This document shows positions 1 through 6,574 of a stretch of DNA of 12,527 nt, one piece after another; position 1 is the stretch's first letter; each line of letters starts with the position of its first letter. A program made the position numbers and the translations under genes. Below the pieces are notes generated by a model. The model was not told the DNA's origin. It saw only the letters and a list, made by a program, of their open reading frames with translations, and did not search any database. The DNA lies in contig CADCPU010000005.1 of assembly GCA_902803365.1 (NCBI GenBank), positions 1 through 12,527 of the forward strand, written 5' to 3'. The stretch comes from Oscillospiraceae bacterium. Its GTDB lineage: Bacteria; Bacillota_A; Clostridia; Saccharofermentanales; Saccharofermentanaceae.

Positions 1-1958
1 CATGTTACGAATGCTGCGACCGTAAACCAGTCTATCCTGTTCTTACTGAAGACTTTCTCGCAGACAAGAAGTCTTCCGATAACTACATAAACGGCACCTA
101 TGATAAGTCCGGTGATCATCGCGCTGAGTCCGAGATACTGCAGGAACGACGCGATCTTTACCGTAAGGAAGAAAACTCCGACAGCTCCGAGATAATTATC
201 GACATCAACGAGAGATGCAACGATAAAGAGGGCATTAATGACTATTATGAATACCAAAGGAACCATGAGCTCCTTATTGGTCAAAGAATACGTCAAAAGG
301 ATCATTCCGGTTACGGCATATACCGCTGCGATGCTGATCCTGATCAAATGATAACTTGTACCCTTGACCTCCTTTGACCTGTTCAGGAAGACATATGCCA
401 CATATATACCTGCCGCTATGCCAGCCATAACGATCGGTGTCACATTATTCTGGATAAGCTTTGAGTTATCGGCACCCGTCACGATCAGATTGCAGACATA
501 TGCAGCGCTTGATGCGATGACAAGATGCTCGATATTCTTCCTGAGACTTATAGCCACACAAACGACCATAAATGCAAGGAGCAGATACATCGTGACACTG
601 TCCGGGATCAGGTTGCGGCACATGATGACCACGTTAAGAGCCAGGTAATAGCAGTAACACTTGCGTTCGATCGATATCTTCGATGTAAGGAGCACCCAAA
701 GTGCCAGGAGTACAGGAAGTATATATATAGTATAGAAAAGTATATTATGAGTCTTTGAAAGTTCACTTGCGTAGAGGATCCACATACAGACCGGGATACC
801 GCCTGCAAATGCGATGTTGCTTACAAATGTCTCCTGCTTTGTGAGCTTATAGAGCGTGATGAACGCAACTGTAGCGAGGATAAACGTTATCGCATAGATA
901 ATGTATCCTTCCTTGACCGAGAATTCCGCACCGAAATCACATAGTACTGCAACTGCGATAAACGGAGTTATATACTTCATGAAATCACGTCTTCTTGTGA
1001 TGAGGAAGGCGGATACAAAGAAGAATATCTGAGCGACGAGTCCGTAATAGTAATGATCCTTTGTAAGGAAGAACGCTCCGATGAAGCCCGATACTGCCGC
1101 ATAGCAGGAGATCTCCGCGAACCAGTCGAAAAACTTGAGCTTAGGAGCGACAAAGTAGACGATACCCGTAAGGAGCGCTGCCGTACAGATTCCGAGAACA
1201 AAGCCCGTGCTCGCCTCGATCGTCTGCATGCAGATAAAGATCACCGACCAGACAAAACCGAAGTAGCCGACTGCGACGTGGAACTTGGTACCGAATATCT
1301 TGTATCCGATGAATCCGGTTATGACAAACGACAACGCGCATGACAGGAGCATTATATAAGTCTCGCTCTGCATATCGAAAGCCATAAAGCCTACGACTAT
1401 CGCCATCGGTACCAAAAGGTTGCCGAGTACGAAAAGTCCTGATCCGGTCTTATCAAGATCGAGCTTCTTTCTGCTGAAAGCGCTGAGGCCGTAAACAACA
1501 GCGACTACGCCCATGAGTACTACGCACTTGATGCCAGGAGCCAAGGTGTGCCATGTGGCAGAGATAAATACGGCTGCCGAGATAACGAGAAGGAGAACGC
1601 CTACTGCAAATGATACGCCGATCGCAGTAACCTTCTTCTCCTTTGGCTGAGGTGCCGGGGCAACAGGCTTAGGAGCAGGAGTTGGTACAGATGCAACTGT
1701 CTGCGGCCTTGGAGCTTCGGCAGGAACAAAAGCAGGCTTTGCCTCTTCGGTCTTTGATGCTTCAGGCTGCTGAACAGGCTGCTGAACAACCGGCTTTGAA
1801 ACAGGCCTTTGGACAGCGCTGTGTTCCATCATCTCTTTGATCTTTCTTGTGAGGAATTCCGATTTGGAGACATAGCGGTTCCTGGACTTAAGAACGCAGA
1901 AGAACGCTATGGTGATCCCGACGGAATACATAAGCATTAATCCCAATAAAGCTTCCAT
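1..1958 (-). CDS. Large polytopic membrane protein, SCO7613 C-terminal-domain-like (3' end outside window)
   Basis: The frame is open without a stop from an ATG at 1958 to the left edge, about 652 codons; the C-terminus is missing. The start is set by a strong AAAGGAGGG ribosome binding site seven bases upstream. An N-terminal hydrophobic segment (residues ~4-23) is followed by a basic stretch, then a Pro/Gln/Ala-rich linker (~50-106) and then more than a dozen hydrophobic segments to the edge. The segment at ~127-187, with ATWHTL, KLDLDKTG and a following LGNLLVP, resembles the repeated-helix membrane proteins labelled SCO7613 C-terminal domain or DUF2157-like in Clostridia. Those are often well over 1000 residues, so much may be missing. 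Function is unknown for this family. It is transcribed alone from its own promoter at 2008-2035. Coding sequence and membrane location are near certain; the family assignment is from memory of such sequences and only moderate. Confidence 0.85.
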   Translation of the reverse strand, partial: MEALLGLMLMYSVGITIAFFCVLKSRNRYVSKSEFLTRKIKEMMEHSAVQRPVSKPVVQQPVQQPEASKTEEAKPAFVPAEAPRPQTVASVPTPAPKPVAPAPQPKEKKVTAIGVSFAVGVLLLVISAAVFISATWHTLAPGIKCVVLMGVVAVVYGLSAFSRKKLDLDKTGSGLFVLGNLLVPMAIVVGFMAFDMQSETYIMLLSCALSFVITGFIGYKIFGTKFHVAVGYFGFVWSVIFICMQTIEASTGFVLGICTAALLTGIVYFVAPKLKFFDWFAEISCYAAVSGFIGAFFLTKDHYYYGLVAQIFFFVSAFLITRRRDFMKYITPFIAVAVLCDFGAEFSVKEGYIIYAITFILATVAFITLYKLTKQETFVSNIAFAGGIPVCMWILYASELSKTHNILFYTIYILPVLLALWVLLTSKISIERKCYCYYLALNVVIMCRNLIPDSVTMYLLLAFMVVCVAISLRKNIEHLVIASSAAYVCNLIVTGADNSKLIQNNVTPIVMAGIAAGIYVAYVFLNRSKEVKGTSYHLIRISIAAVYAVTGMILLTYSLTNKELMVPLVFIIVINALFIVASLVDVDNYLGAVGVFFLTVKIASFLQYLGLSAMITGLIIGAVYVVIGRLLVCEKVFSKNRIDWFTVAAFVT

Positions 1959-1972
1959 GATCAACCCTCCTT

Positions 1973-2008
1973 TGACATAAATTCTAAAGCAGTCTTGATT
2001 TAATGTCA
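1973..2008. repeat. Inverted repeat between -10 box and RBS
   Basis: TGACATAAAT (1973-1982) is complementary to ATTTAATGTCA (1998-2008) apart from one unpaired base, with a 15-base spacer. One arm reaches the last base of the -10 box and spans the predicted start of transcription, so the full hairpin would not be in the RNA. If functional it would act as a DNA operator. It could also be chance in AT-rich sequence. Confidence 0.3.
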
Positions 2009-2035
2009 GTATAGCAAGATTACTTTGATTGTCAA
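2008..2035 (-). promoter_or_regulatory. Sigma-A promoter for the SCO7613-like gene
   Basis: On the minus strand there is a consensus TTGACA -35 box (2030-2035), a 16-base spacer, and a TATACT -10 box (2008-2013) preceded by TGC, which makes an extended -10. The predicted transcript starts near 2001, giving a leader of roughly 40 bases before the ATG at 1958. It is among the best promoter matches in the window. Confidence 0.8.
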
Positions 2036-2085
2036 ACTTTTTGTCCGTTTGCCCTTTATTTGCCTCATTTGGGATTATCTTAACA

Positions 2086-2121
2086 TTAAAAACGGCTGCC
2101 GCGAAACATCGCAACAGCCGC
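2086..2121 (-). terminator. Intrinsic terminator of the DUF2975-XRE-DUF4173 operon
   Basis: Read on the minus strand, CGGCTG pairs with CAGCCG and, after a two-base mismatch, GCG pairs with CGC around a six-base loop. A run of five T follows. It lies 12 bases past the stop codon of the DUF4153/DUF4173 gene. Confidence 0.85.
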
Positions 2122-2133
2122 TGTTATTCCATG

Positions 2134-3459
2134 TTATAAGCATTTTTCGTACGGCAGCATCTTCCCTTTTACCATGAACGGATAAGCGATGAAGTTTATC
2201 ACTACAAAGCTTACTGCCGAGAACCAGAACCAATATTTGAACGTCTTCTTTCCGGTAACGATATTTACGATCGCGAGGATCGCACCTGCAAATACGACGA
2301 TCGTTCCCCAAAGTCCGAGTGTCCTTGCCTCCGTATAGCCGAATCTCGTCATATAGAGAATGATCTTGGATGCAGAGATCGAAGCAAAGATCATGCTCTC
2401 GATCATGAGGATGACGGACATTACCTTGATGATCTTCTTGTCCTTCACGCAGAACAATCTGACAAGAGCAAGGAGCGTAAAGTTGATGAGGACTACATTG
2501 ATAAGTTCGTAGAAACCCTCTACCGCATATCTCGAAGCCGTAAATTCCTCAGGCAGCACACCTTGGAAAGCACTGAACATGTATGTTGCCTGTGAGATAT
2601 AGAAAACTATATAAGTAACAATAAATATGCCCATGATGATCGAGAAGAGTACATGAGGAACAACGGCAACCTTACCGATGTGCTCATCGACGGACTTCAT
2701 CGTGCGCTTCTCAAAACTGTTTTGGAACCTGATGCTGCCCTGGAACATACCGAAGAGGAATGCACCTATGGGGATGCTTATCATGAATTTGAGGAACTCC
2801 TCAGCGAAATCAAGTTTTCGGATAAATTCAGCGATGATATCCGCCGCACGCTGAAAGTTCTCGTCAAGCGCCGCAAGATTAGCCAGAGCCGCACCGAATA
2901 TACCGATACAAAGGCCAATGACACCAAGTACGATAAGGACCTTGACCCAATTCGTCTTCTTACCTGTATTTCCGCTCTCTTCACGACGGAGCTTGACCGT
3001 ATCGTAGATCGAGAAGATCCTTGCAGGAAAATTCGCAAAGGCGATCCTGCACGAGCTGTTGATCATATCGAACGGCAGGACGCAGCTCGATTCTCCGCGA
3101 AGGAGATGTCCCGTTCCGCATGCGACCATATAGATGACCACGAGATGGATAAACAGATATTCATATCCGCTCCTCATACCGAAGTATGTCGAGACAGACA
3201 GCGCCATAAGGATGACTTCCCAAAAACGCGTCTCATATCTGCGTGTCTTGGTAAATTCGGCTCTTCCGAGATATTCCTGCTGCTTCATCGTAAGCTCGAG
3301 CCAGATAACGGCCGCCGCTGACAGACAGACCATGTAGATCGTCGTCTCAAAAGGGGTTTCTCCCTCTGAGATCATATTAACGTAAGCATAGGAAAAAACG
3401 TAACTTAACACTAAGCAGATGTATTTTAAGACTTCTGCCTTCTTGATCTGGGTATTCAT
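2134..3459 (-). CDS. DUF4153/DUF4173-family integral membrane protein
   Basis: A 441-residue membrane protein with about ten hydrophobic segments. The start is ATG at 3459 with GAGG seven bases upstream. A long soluble stretch (~195-225) separates two membrane halves. The C-terminal half carries motifs I associate with the DUF4153/DUF4173 families: FSAFQGVLPEE followed by YAVEGFYEL (residues ~295-319), and a later RFGYTEAR (~372-379) in the position of the family's usual YGLT-R motif. No catalytic residues can be named and the biochemical role is unknown. It is the last gene of a three-gene operon: the preceding regulator stops 15 bases upstream, and a terminator follows the stop. Co-transcription with a YozG-like regulator suggests that the expression of this membrane protein is controlled together with its neighbours. 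Family assignment is fairly sure; function is not. Confidence 0.88.
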   Translation of the reverse strand: MNTQIKKAEVLKYICLVLSYVFSYAYVNMISEGETPFETTIYMVCLSAAAVIWLELTMKQQEYLGRAEFTKTRRYETRFWEVILMALSVSTYFGMRSGYEYLFIHLVVIYMVACGTGHLLRGESSCVLPFDMINSSCRIAFANFPARIFSIYDTVKLRREESGNTGKKTNWVKVLIVLGVIGLCIGIFGAALANLAALDENFQRAADIIAEFIRKLDFAEEFLKFMISIPIGAFLFGMFQGSIRFQNSFEKRTMKSVDEHIGKVAVVPHVLFSIIMGIFIVTYIVFYISQATYMFSAFQGVLPEEFTASRYAVEGFYELINVVLINFTLLALVRLFCVKDKKIIKVMSVILMIESMIFASISASKIILYMTRFGYTEARTLGLWGTIVVFAGAILAIVNIVTGKKTFKYWFWFSAVSFVVINFIAYPFMVKGKMLPYEKCL

Positions 3460-3474
3460 ATTGTACCTCGCTGA

Positions 3475-3687
3475 TTAGTTGGAATCCTCTACGTATTCCA
3501 GGATATCGCCCGGCTGGCATTCAAGGACTCTGCATATGTCATTGAGTGTCCCGAACCTTACCGCCTTGGCCTTTTGATTTTTGAGGATCGAGAGATTTGC
3601 AGGAGTGATACCTATCTTCGACGCAAGTTCGCCTGCCGAGATCTTGCGCTTTGCCATCATAACATCAAGATTAACAATAATAGCCAT
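3475..3687 (-). CDS. Small Cro/CI-family HTH regulator, YozG-like
   Basis: A 70-residue protein that is essentially one helix-turn-helix domain. It starts MAIIVNLDVMMAKRK; the HTH core runs through ELASKIGITPANLSILKN (~17-34), and CQPGDILEY sits near the C-terminus (~57-65). This pattern is very characteristic of the YozG-type group of XRE regulators (HTH_26). I chose ATG 3687 because GAGGTG lies six bases upstream; the frame could be extended to a GTG at 3696, but that would overlap the Shine-Dalgarno site. It begins 10 bases after the DUF2975 gene stops and is followed after 15 bases by the DUF4153/DUF4173 gene, so all three are probably one transcript. In Bacillus subtilis the yoaS-yozG pair has the same DUF2975-regulator arrangement. 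Autoregulation through the repeats at 4239-4276 is plausible but inferred. Confidence 0.93.
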   Translation of the reverse strand: MAIIVNLDVMMAKRKISAGELASKIGITPANLSILKNQKAKAVRFGTLNDICRVLECQPGDILEYVEDSN

Positions 3688-3697
3688 ACACAACACC

Positions 3698-4192
3698 TCA
3701 AATCGTCAGATCCAATTCATTTTGCATATCGATCGCCTTATCCATAACGATACGAACGCATTGCACGATAAGTCCCACAAATGCACCGACTATTGCCACG
3801 ACGACCAGACTTACGTCAATGATCATTCCGCCCAGGCAAAGGAAGCATATTGCAAAACATCCTGCGGAGATATACTTCATCATTCTTGTATTGACCTTAT
3901 CGAAAACTATTCCCTTCTTGATGTTGAAAAGGAGTCTTGCAACACTGAAGAGTATTCCGTAGGTCAGGAATGTACAGAGGTAAAAGATCGCTACAAAGAT
4001 AGTAAAACGCATTCCTTCATAATCACGGCTGCTGCCGTCACCTACGTAGAAAAGGTTTTCTGACCATACGAATCTGCATATCGTAAGACCGAATATATCA
4101 GCCACAACGCAACATACGAATATGATCGCAGCCACTGCCAAAGTAATATTGATCACCCTGCGGGAACTGTCTGTTATCTTATTGCTTTCCAT
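3698..4192 (-). CDS. DUF2975 family membrane protein, YoaS-like
   Basis: A 164-residue protein with four predicted membrane segments (~15-35, 62-88, 106-124, 127-147). Family-type features are the LLFNIKKGIVFDKVN region before helix 3 (~87-101) and the C-terminal QNELDLTI, which closely matches the usual DUF2975 tail ending in DLTI. The start is ATG 4192 because TTGGAGG lies six bases upstream. The frame stays open to an ATG at 4294, but that extension has no good ribosome site and would cover the promoter at 4224-4252. It is the first gene of the operon; its stop is 10 bases before the HTH gene. DUF2975 proteins recur next to YozG-type regulators, which suggests the membrane protein influences or is controlled by the regulator. 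The molecular function is unknown. Confidence 0.9.
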   Translation of the reverse strand: MESNKITDSSRRVINITLAVAAIIFVCCVVADIFGLTICRFVWSENLFYVGDGSSRDYEGMRFTIFVAIFYLCTFLTYGILFSVARLLFNIKKGIVFDKVNTRMMKYISAGCFAICFLCLGGMIIDVSLVVVAIVGAFVGLIVQCVRIVMDKAIDMQNELDLTI

Positions 4193-4223
4193 AGTTTTCC
4201 TCCAATACCGATCGGATGACATC

Positions 4224-4252
4224 ATACTATCACCATCGTTATCGTTTTGCAA
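4224..4252 (-). promoter_or_regulatory. Sigma-A promoter of the DUF2975-XRE-DUF4173 operon
   Basis: On the minus strand, TTGCAA (4247-4252), a 17-base spacer and TAGTAT (4224-4229) form a good sigma-A promoter. Transcription would start near 4217, about 25 bases before the ATG at 4192. The -35 box abuts one of the repeat units at 4239-4276. Confidence 0.7.
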
Positions 4253-4276
4253 GCGTTTTTTATCGTTTTTCGATAA
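4239..4276. promoter_or_regulatory. Candidate operator: direct and inverted repeats at the operon promoter
   Basis: On the plus strand TTATCGTTTT occurs at 4239-4248 and again at 4260-4269, exactly 21 bases apart (two helical turns). The second copy is also half of an inverted repeat, TTATCG (4260-4265) and CGATAA (4271-4276), with a five-base spacer. The units overlap and flank the -35 box. This is the kind of site a small XRE regulator would bind, and the operon encodes one. Binding is inferred. Confidence 0.45.
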
Positions 4277-4316
4277 ATTTGTATTGTTTTGCATTTCTGG
4301 TATTTTCGAAAAAGCA

Positions 4317-4356
4317 TTGAAAAGAGCCGCCTCGATCAGATCATCGAAGCGGCTCC
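4317..4356 (-). terminator. Intrinsic terminator after the first lipoprotein paralogue
   Basis: GAGCCGC (4324-4330) pairs with GCGGCTC (4349-4355), with an inner CGAT/ATCG pairing. On the minus strand the stem is followed by TTTT. It lies about 40 bases past the stop of the lipoprotein gene at 4397. Confidence 0.75.
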
Positions 4357-4396
4357 TCCAGCAGAGAATAATATATATTTCCGGACCTTTACGGTC

Positions 4397-5008
4397 TTAT
4401 TGTTCAGCCTGATCTCCGACAGGAAATCTGTACGAACAGGTAAATACACCCGTATTCCTGTCGTATGTATAGGAGATCAAATCAGACTCCTCGCCCGAGA
4501 TACAGATTATCGTATCGCCTTCCTCACGAGACTTCTCATAACCAAGGCAATCAGTCAGATCTTTTTCCGTGCATCTTAAGCGATACTCGGCATAGACATA
4601 CTGACCGTCAGACATATCGGCATAGAATCCGTCGTAAAAATATGCATCGCCGGTTCCCATTCCGGAACCAGCCTCGCCAAGCTGTTCGGCCGAACAGACC
4701 TTGTATCCCTCGGACACAAGATCAAGAGCCGCTTTCTTAAGACCTTCGTCATAGATGGTATCGACATCGAGCGTCAACTCGGAATCCGTGATGAGTCCCG
4801 AAGCGCTTTCCGGGAACTCCTTCATCGTATCGGGATTATAGTAATCCGATGCAGCTGAGGTCTCCGAGATCTCTTCCGCAGCAGTCTGTCTTATCATTAC
4901 TTCCGCGCTCTGGTAGGTCCCCGATGCGGCGGCCCTGCTCCCTGCACATGCGCTTGATGCTGCTGCCGTGATAACGAGCAGTGCGGTTGTAATAACAAAT
5001 CTCTTCAT
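4397..5008 (-). CDS. Putative lipoprotein, paralogue 1 of a tandem triplet
   Basis: A 203-residue protein with an N-terminal signal: MKRF, a hydrophobic core and a Cys at residue 21 in SSAC. The last is a weak but usable lipobox, so lipid anchoring on the outer face of the membrane is likely but less certain than for its two paralogues. ATG 5008 is preferred because AGGAG lies ten bases upstream and it places the signal peptide at the N-terminus; an open frame reaches an ATG at 5053 with no ribosome site. After a low-complexity Ser/Ala/Glu stretch comes a conserved domain with SEGYKVCSAEQLG, then YFYDGFYA, and a C-terminal half ending in a TYDRNTGVF strand. These match the next two genes in order and spacing. 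I recognise no known family or catalytic motif. A terminator lies before and after it; I found no convincing promoter in the 70 bases upstream. Confidence 0.85.
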   Translation of the reverse strand: MKRFVITTALLVITAAASSACAGSRAAASGTYQSAEVMIRQTAAEEISETSAASDYYNPDTMKEFPESASGLITDSELTLDVDTIYDEGLKKAALDLVSEGYKVCSAEQLGEAGSGMGTGDAYFYDGFYADMSDGQYVYAEYRLRCTEKDLTDCLGYEKSREEGDTIICISGEESDLISYTYDRNTGVFTCSYRFPVGDQAEQ

Positions 5009-5076
5009 TGTCAGATATCTCCTGTTTTTGTTGTATCTATTGGACGATGCCAAAGGAGATAATGTTGCATCAGGGC

Positions 5077-5109
5077 AAAAAAATATGCCCCGTTATGTAT
5101 GGGGCATAT
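5077..5109 (-). terminator. Intrinsic terminator overlapping the stop codon of paralogue 2
   Basis: ATATGCCCC (5083-5091) and GGGGCATAT (5101-5109) form a perfect nine-pair stem with a nine-base loop, followed on the minus strand by seven T. The stop codon of the lipoprotein gene (5093-5095) lies in the loop, so its last codons encode the 5' arm. Confidence 0.93.
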
Positions 5110-5719
5110 CGATGTAATATCTGAAAAGATTCGTTGTCCTGTCAAACTCGAGGACTATATTGTCATTATCTTTGACCTTATATACGACCTTGTTTCCCGA
5201 TTCGGTCTTTTCACAGTCAAAGTCTTTTATAACCGTCTGTTCTATGAGTTCTATAGGAGCGATCACGTTATATCTCACATGGAATCCCGCATCATCCTCG
5301 AGAAGCGCCATAAATCCCCTGTAGAAGTAGTAATCGTCGGTACCCAGGAAGAAGGAATCCTCTGCGACCTTTTCTGCCGGGTAATACGTGTATCCGTCAT
5401 CAATGAAATCCTTGGAAAGAACGATAAGGACATTATCATCCAGATCTGATTCCGGACCTTCAGGGAGCGGGAGACCGTCCTTGCCGTACTTGATGACAGG
5501 CTCCTTTTTCTCATCCTCGTCCTCATCCTCAACAGGATACGGCTTGAAATAGTCAGGATCGATATTCACCTCACTTGTTTCCTCAGGGAACACAAACCCC
5601 TGCGGGATCGTCGCAACGAGAGACCCGGGCGTTACAGGACCTTGAGATGATGAACATGCCGTCATTCCGAGGAACAGTACGGAACATGTAATGATGGTAA
5701 ATGCCGCTCTTAACTTCAT
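5093..5719 (-). CDS. Putative lipoprotein, paralogue 2 of a tandem triplet
   Basis: A 208-residue predicted lipoprotein. The N-terminus is MKLR plus a hydrophobic core ending in GMTAC, with the lipidated Cys at about residue 22 and SSS after it. An acidic linker (EDEDEDEKK, ~70-78) follows. The conserved domain contains DDGYTYYPAEKVA, DDYYFYRGFMA and a C-terminal EFDRTTNLF strand, all collinear with the genes on either side. A short motif PDYFKPYP before the acidic stretch matches EDYFKEKP in paralogue 3. The start is ATG 5719, with TGAGG seven to eight bases upstream. That Shine-Dalgarno site lies in the 3' arm of a terminator hairpin (5727-5751), and a promoter sits directly behind it (5754-5781). 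I recognise no known family. Extracytoplasmic location is well supported; function is unknown. Confidence 0.88.
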   Translation of the reverse strand: MKLRAAFTIITCSVLFLGMTACSSSQGPVTPGSLVATIPQGFVFPEETSEVNIDPDYFKPYPVEDEDEDEKKEPVIKYGKDGLPLPEGPESDLDDNVLIVLSKDFIDDGYTYYPAEKVAEDSFFLGTDDYYFYRGFMALLEDDAGFHVRYNVIAPIELIEQTVIKDFDCEKTESGNKVVYKVKDNDNIVLEFDRTTNLFRYYIDMPHT

Positions 5720-5751
5720 TAAAAAACCTCACACGCATAAAGCATATGAGG
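5720..5751 (-). terminator. Terminator hairpin of paralogue 3 that carries the RBS of paralogue 2
   Basis: On the minus strand CCTCATATGC and GCGTGTGAGG form a ten-pair stem (two G-T wobbles) around a TTTAT loop, followed by TTTTTT. The 3' arm includes the TGAGG Shine-Dalgarno site of the next gene, whose ATG begins two bases after the T run. It would end transcripts arriving from the upstream lipoprotein gene and would hide the ribosome site in any that read through. Confidence 0.75.
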
Positions 5752-5753
5752 AT

Positions 5754-5781
5754 TTTATAACTAAATTACCATAAATTGCAA
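5754..5781 (-). promoter_or_regulatory. Promoter for lipoprotein paralogue 2
   Basis: On the minus strand TTGCAA (5776-5781), a 16-base spacer and TATAAA (5754-5759) make a reasonable sigma-A promoter starting two bases after the stop codon of the preceding gene. The expected start, near 5747, is inside the 5' arm of the hairpin at 5727-5751, so RNA from this promoter would lack the outer half of that stem. Confidence 0.55.
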
Positions 5782-5783
5782 TA

Positions 5784-6470
5784 TCAACCTACAGGCTCAG
5801 TACTGTAATACATAACCTCCGTGGCAGTATCGTAGGAGATATACAGGGAATCTTCTACCGTATAAAAGAATTTGGTCCCCTGCTGCGACTCCGAATATTC
5901 ATAACCTTTATACGGCTCCATCATCAAGTCGAATGCTTCCTTAGGCAGGATATATTCATAAACAAGATCCGTGACTTCCAACCTGTCTTCCGTAAAATAG
6001 ATGGCAGCAAACCCTCTGTAGAGATAATGGTCCTCATCTACTCCTATGCATGCCCCTTGCTGCGCCAACTGCTCGGCTGAAGTTATCACGTAACCCTTTT
6101 CGAACAATTCGTTGGCATCGTTCAGCAATATGTCATCTTTAAGATCGTCCCTGAACATGGTATCTCCGGGCTGTGTATAAACAACATCCTGAGGAATGGT
6201 CTCGGGTTTTTCCTTGAAATAATCTTCATCCGTAAAATCGCACTCTTCATATGCGGGCATCTTATTGGCTTCAACGATATTATCTTCAGATGATCCCGTA
6301 GTGATCTCACCCGCTTCTTCGTTCTCATCCGACTCTACTGATGTATCTCCGGGCAAAATGGTTATGCTCGAAGTGTTCTCCGTCTCACTAAAAAAGCCGA
6401 GATCAGAAGAACATGACGCCAGCAACAACATTGCCATGACTGCGATCATTATCACAGGTTTTCTTTTCAA
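5784..6470 (-). CDS. Putative lipoprotein, paralogue 3 of a tandem triplet (TTG start)
   Basis: A predicted lipoprotein of about 228 residues. The signal peptide begins KRKPVIM, has a hydrophobic core and ends in a textbook lipobox LASC (Cys at about residue 20). The preferred start is TTG 6470, eight bases after GGGAGGG; the adjacent TTG at 6473 is nearly as good. ATGs further upstream (e.g. 6500) have no ribosome site and would put charged residues ahead of the signal. A Ser/Thr/Glu-rich linker leads to DEDYFKEKP (~97-105), then the conserved domain with EKGYVITSAEQLA, DHYLYRGFAA and a C-terminal SYDTATEVMYY strand. This is collinear with paralogues 1 and 2 downstream. I recognise no known family. 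It is first in the triplet and divergent from the MBL gene across a 215-base spacer. The hairpin at 5727-5751 terminates it. Confidence 0.87.
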   Translation of the reverse strand: MKRKPVIMIAVMAMLLLASCSSDLGFFSETENTSSITILPGDTSVESDENEEAGEITTGSSEDNIVEANKMPAYEECDFTDEDYFKEKPETIPQDVVYTQPGDTMFRDDLKDDILLNDANELFEKGYVITSAEQLAQQGACIGVDEDHYLYRGFAAIYFTEDRLEVTDLVYEYILPKEAFDLMMEPYKGYEYSESQQGTKFFYTVEDSLYISYDTATEVMYYSTEPVG

Positions 6471-6532
6471 CAAATCGCCCTCCCATAAAATCATACACAT
6501 CTATTTGACGATGCATGATCCGGTTCTGTTGC

Positions 6533-6548
6533 AAAAATAATTATTTTT
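6533..6548. repeat. AT palindrome in divergent spacer
   Basis: AAAAATAATTATTTTT is a perfect 16-base palindrome located between the divergent lipoprotein and MBL genes. It could be a regulator site or only AT-rich spacer. Confidence 0.3.
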
Positions 6549-6554
6549 TTTGAT

Positions 6555-6574
6555 ATCTGAAAGAAAAATCAGAT
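6555..6574. repeat. Inverted repeat in divergent spacer
   Basis: ATCTGA (6555-6560) and TCAGAT (6569-6574) are perfect inverted copies separated by eight bases, seven bases beyond the AT palindrome. On the minus strand the right half lies inside a weak possible promoter (TTGCAT, 17 bases, TATCAA) for the lipoprotein triplet. An operator role is possible but unproven. Confidence 0.3.

Noticed and set aside
1..1958. Several short open frames on both strands in the first 2 kb
   Set aside because: All are explained by one uninterrupted minus-strand frame from the ATG at 1958 to the window edge.
2653..3321. 222-codon open frame on the plus strand inside the DUF4153/DUF4173 gene
   Set aside because: It is antisense to a membrane protein with family motifs; its charged translation has no recognisable domain or ribosome site.
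3688..3696. GTG at 3696 as an upstream start for the HTH regulator
   Set aside because: It would put the GAGGTG ribosome site inside the coding region; the ATG at 3687 has correct spacing and matches the usual N-terminus of the family.
3581..4063. 160-codon plus-strand open frame across the HTH and DUF2975 genes
   Set aside because: It lies antisense to two genes of recognised families and shows no protein-like features.
4193..4294. N-terminal extension of the DUF2975 protein to an ATG at 4294
   Set aside because: The extension is Asn/Asp/Lys-rich, has no ribosome site, and covers a good promoter and its repeats.
5009..5076. A promoter for lipoprotein paralogue 1
   Set aside because: No -35/-10 pair of normal spacing matched well enough; the best candidates had three of six bases in each box.
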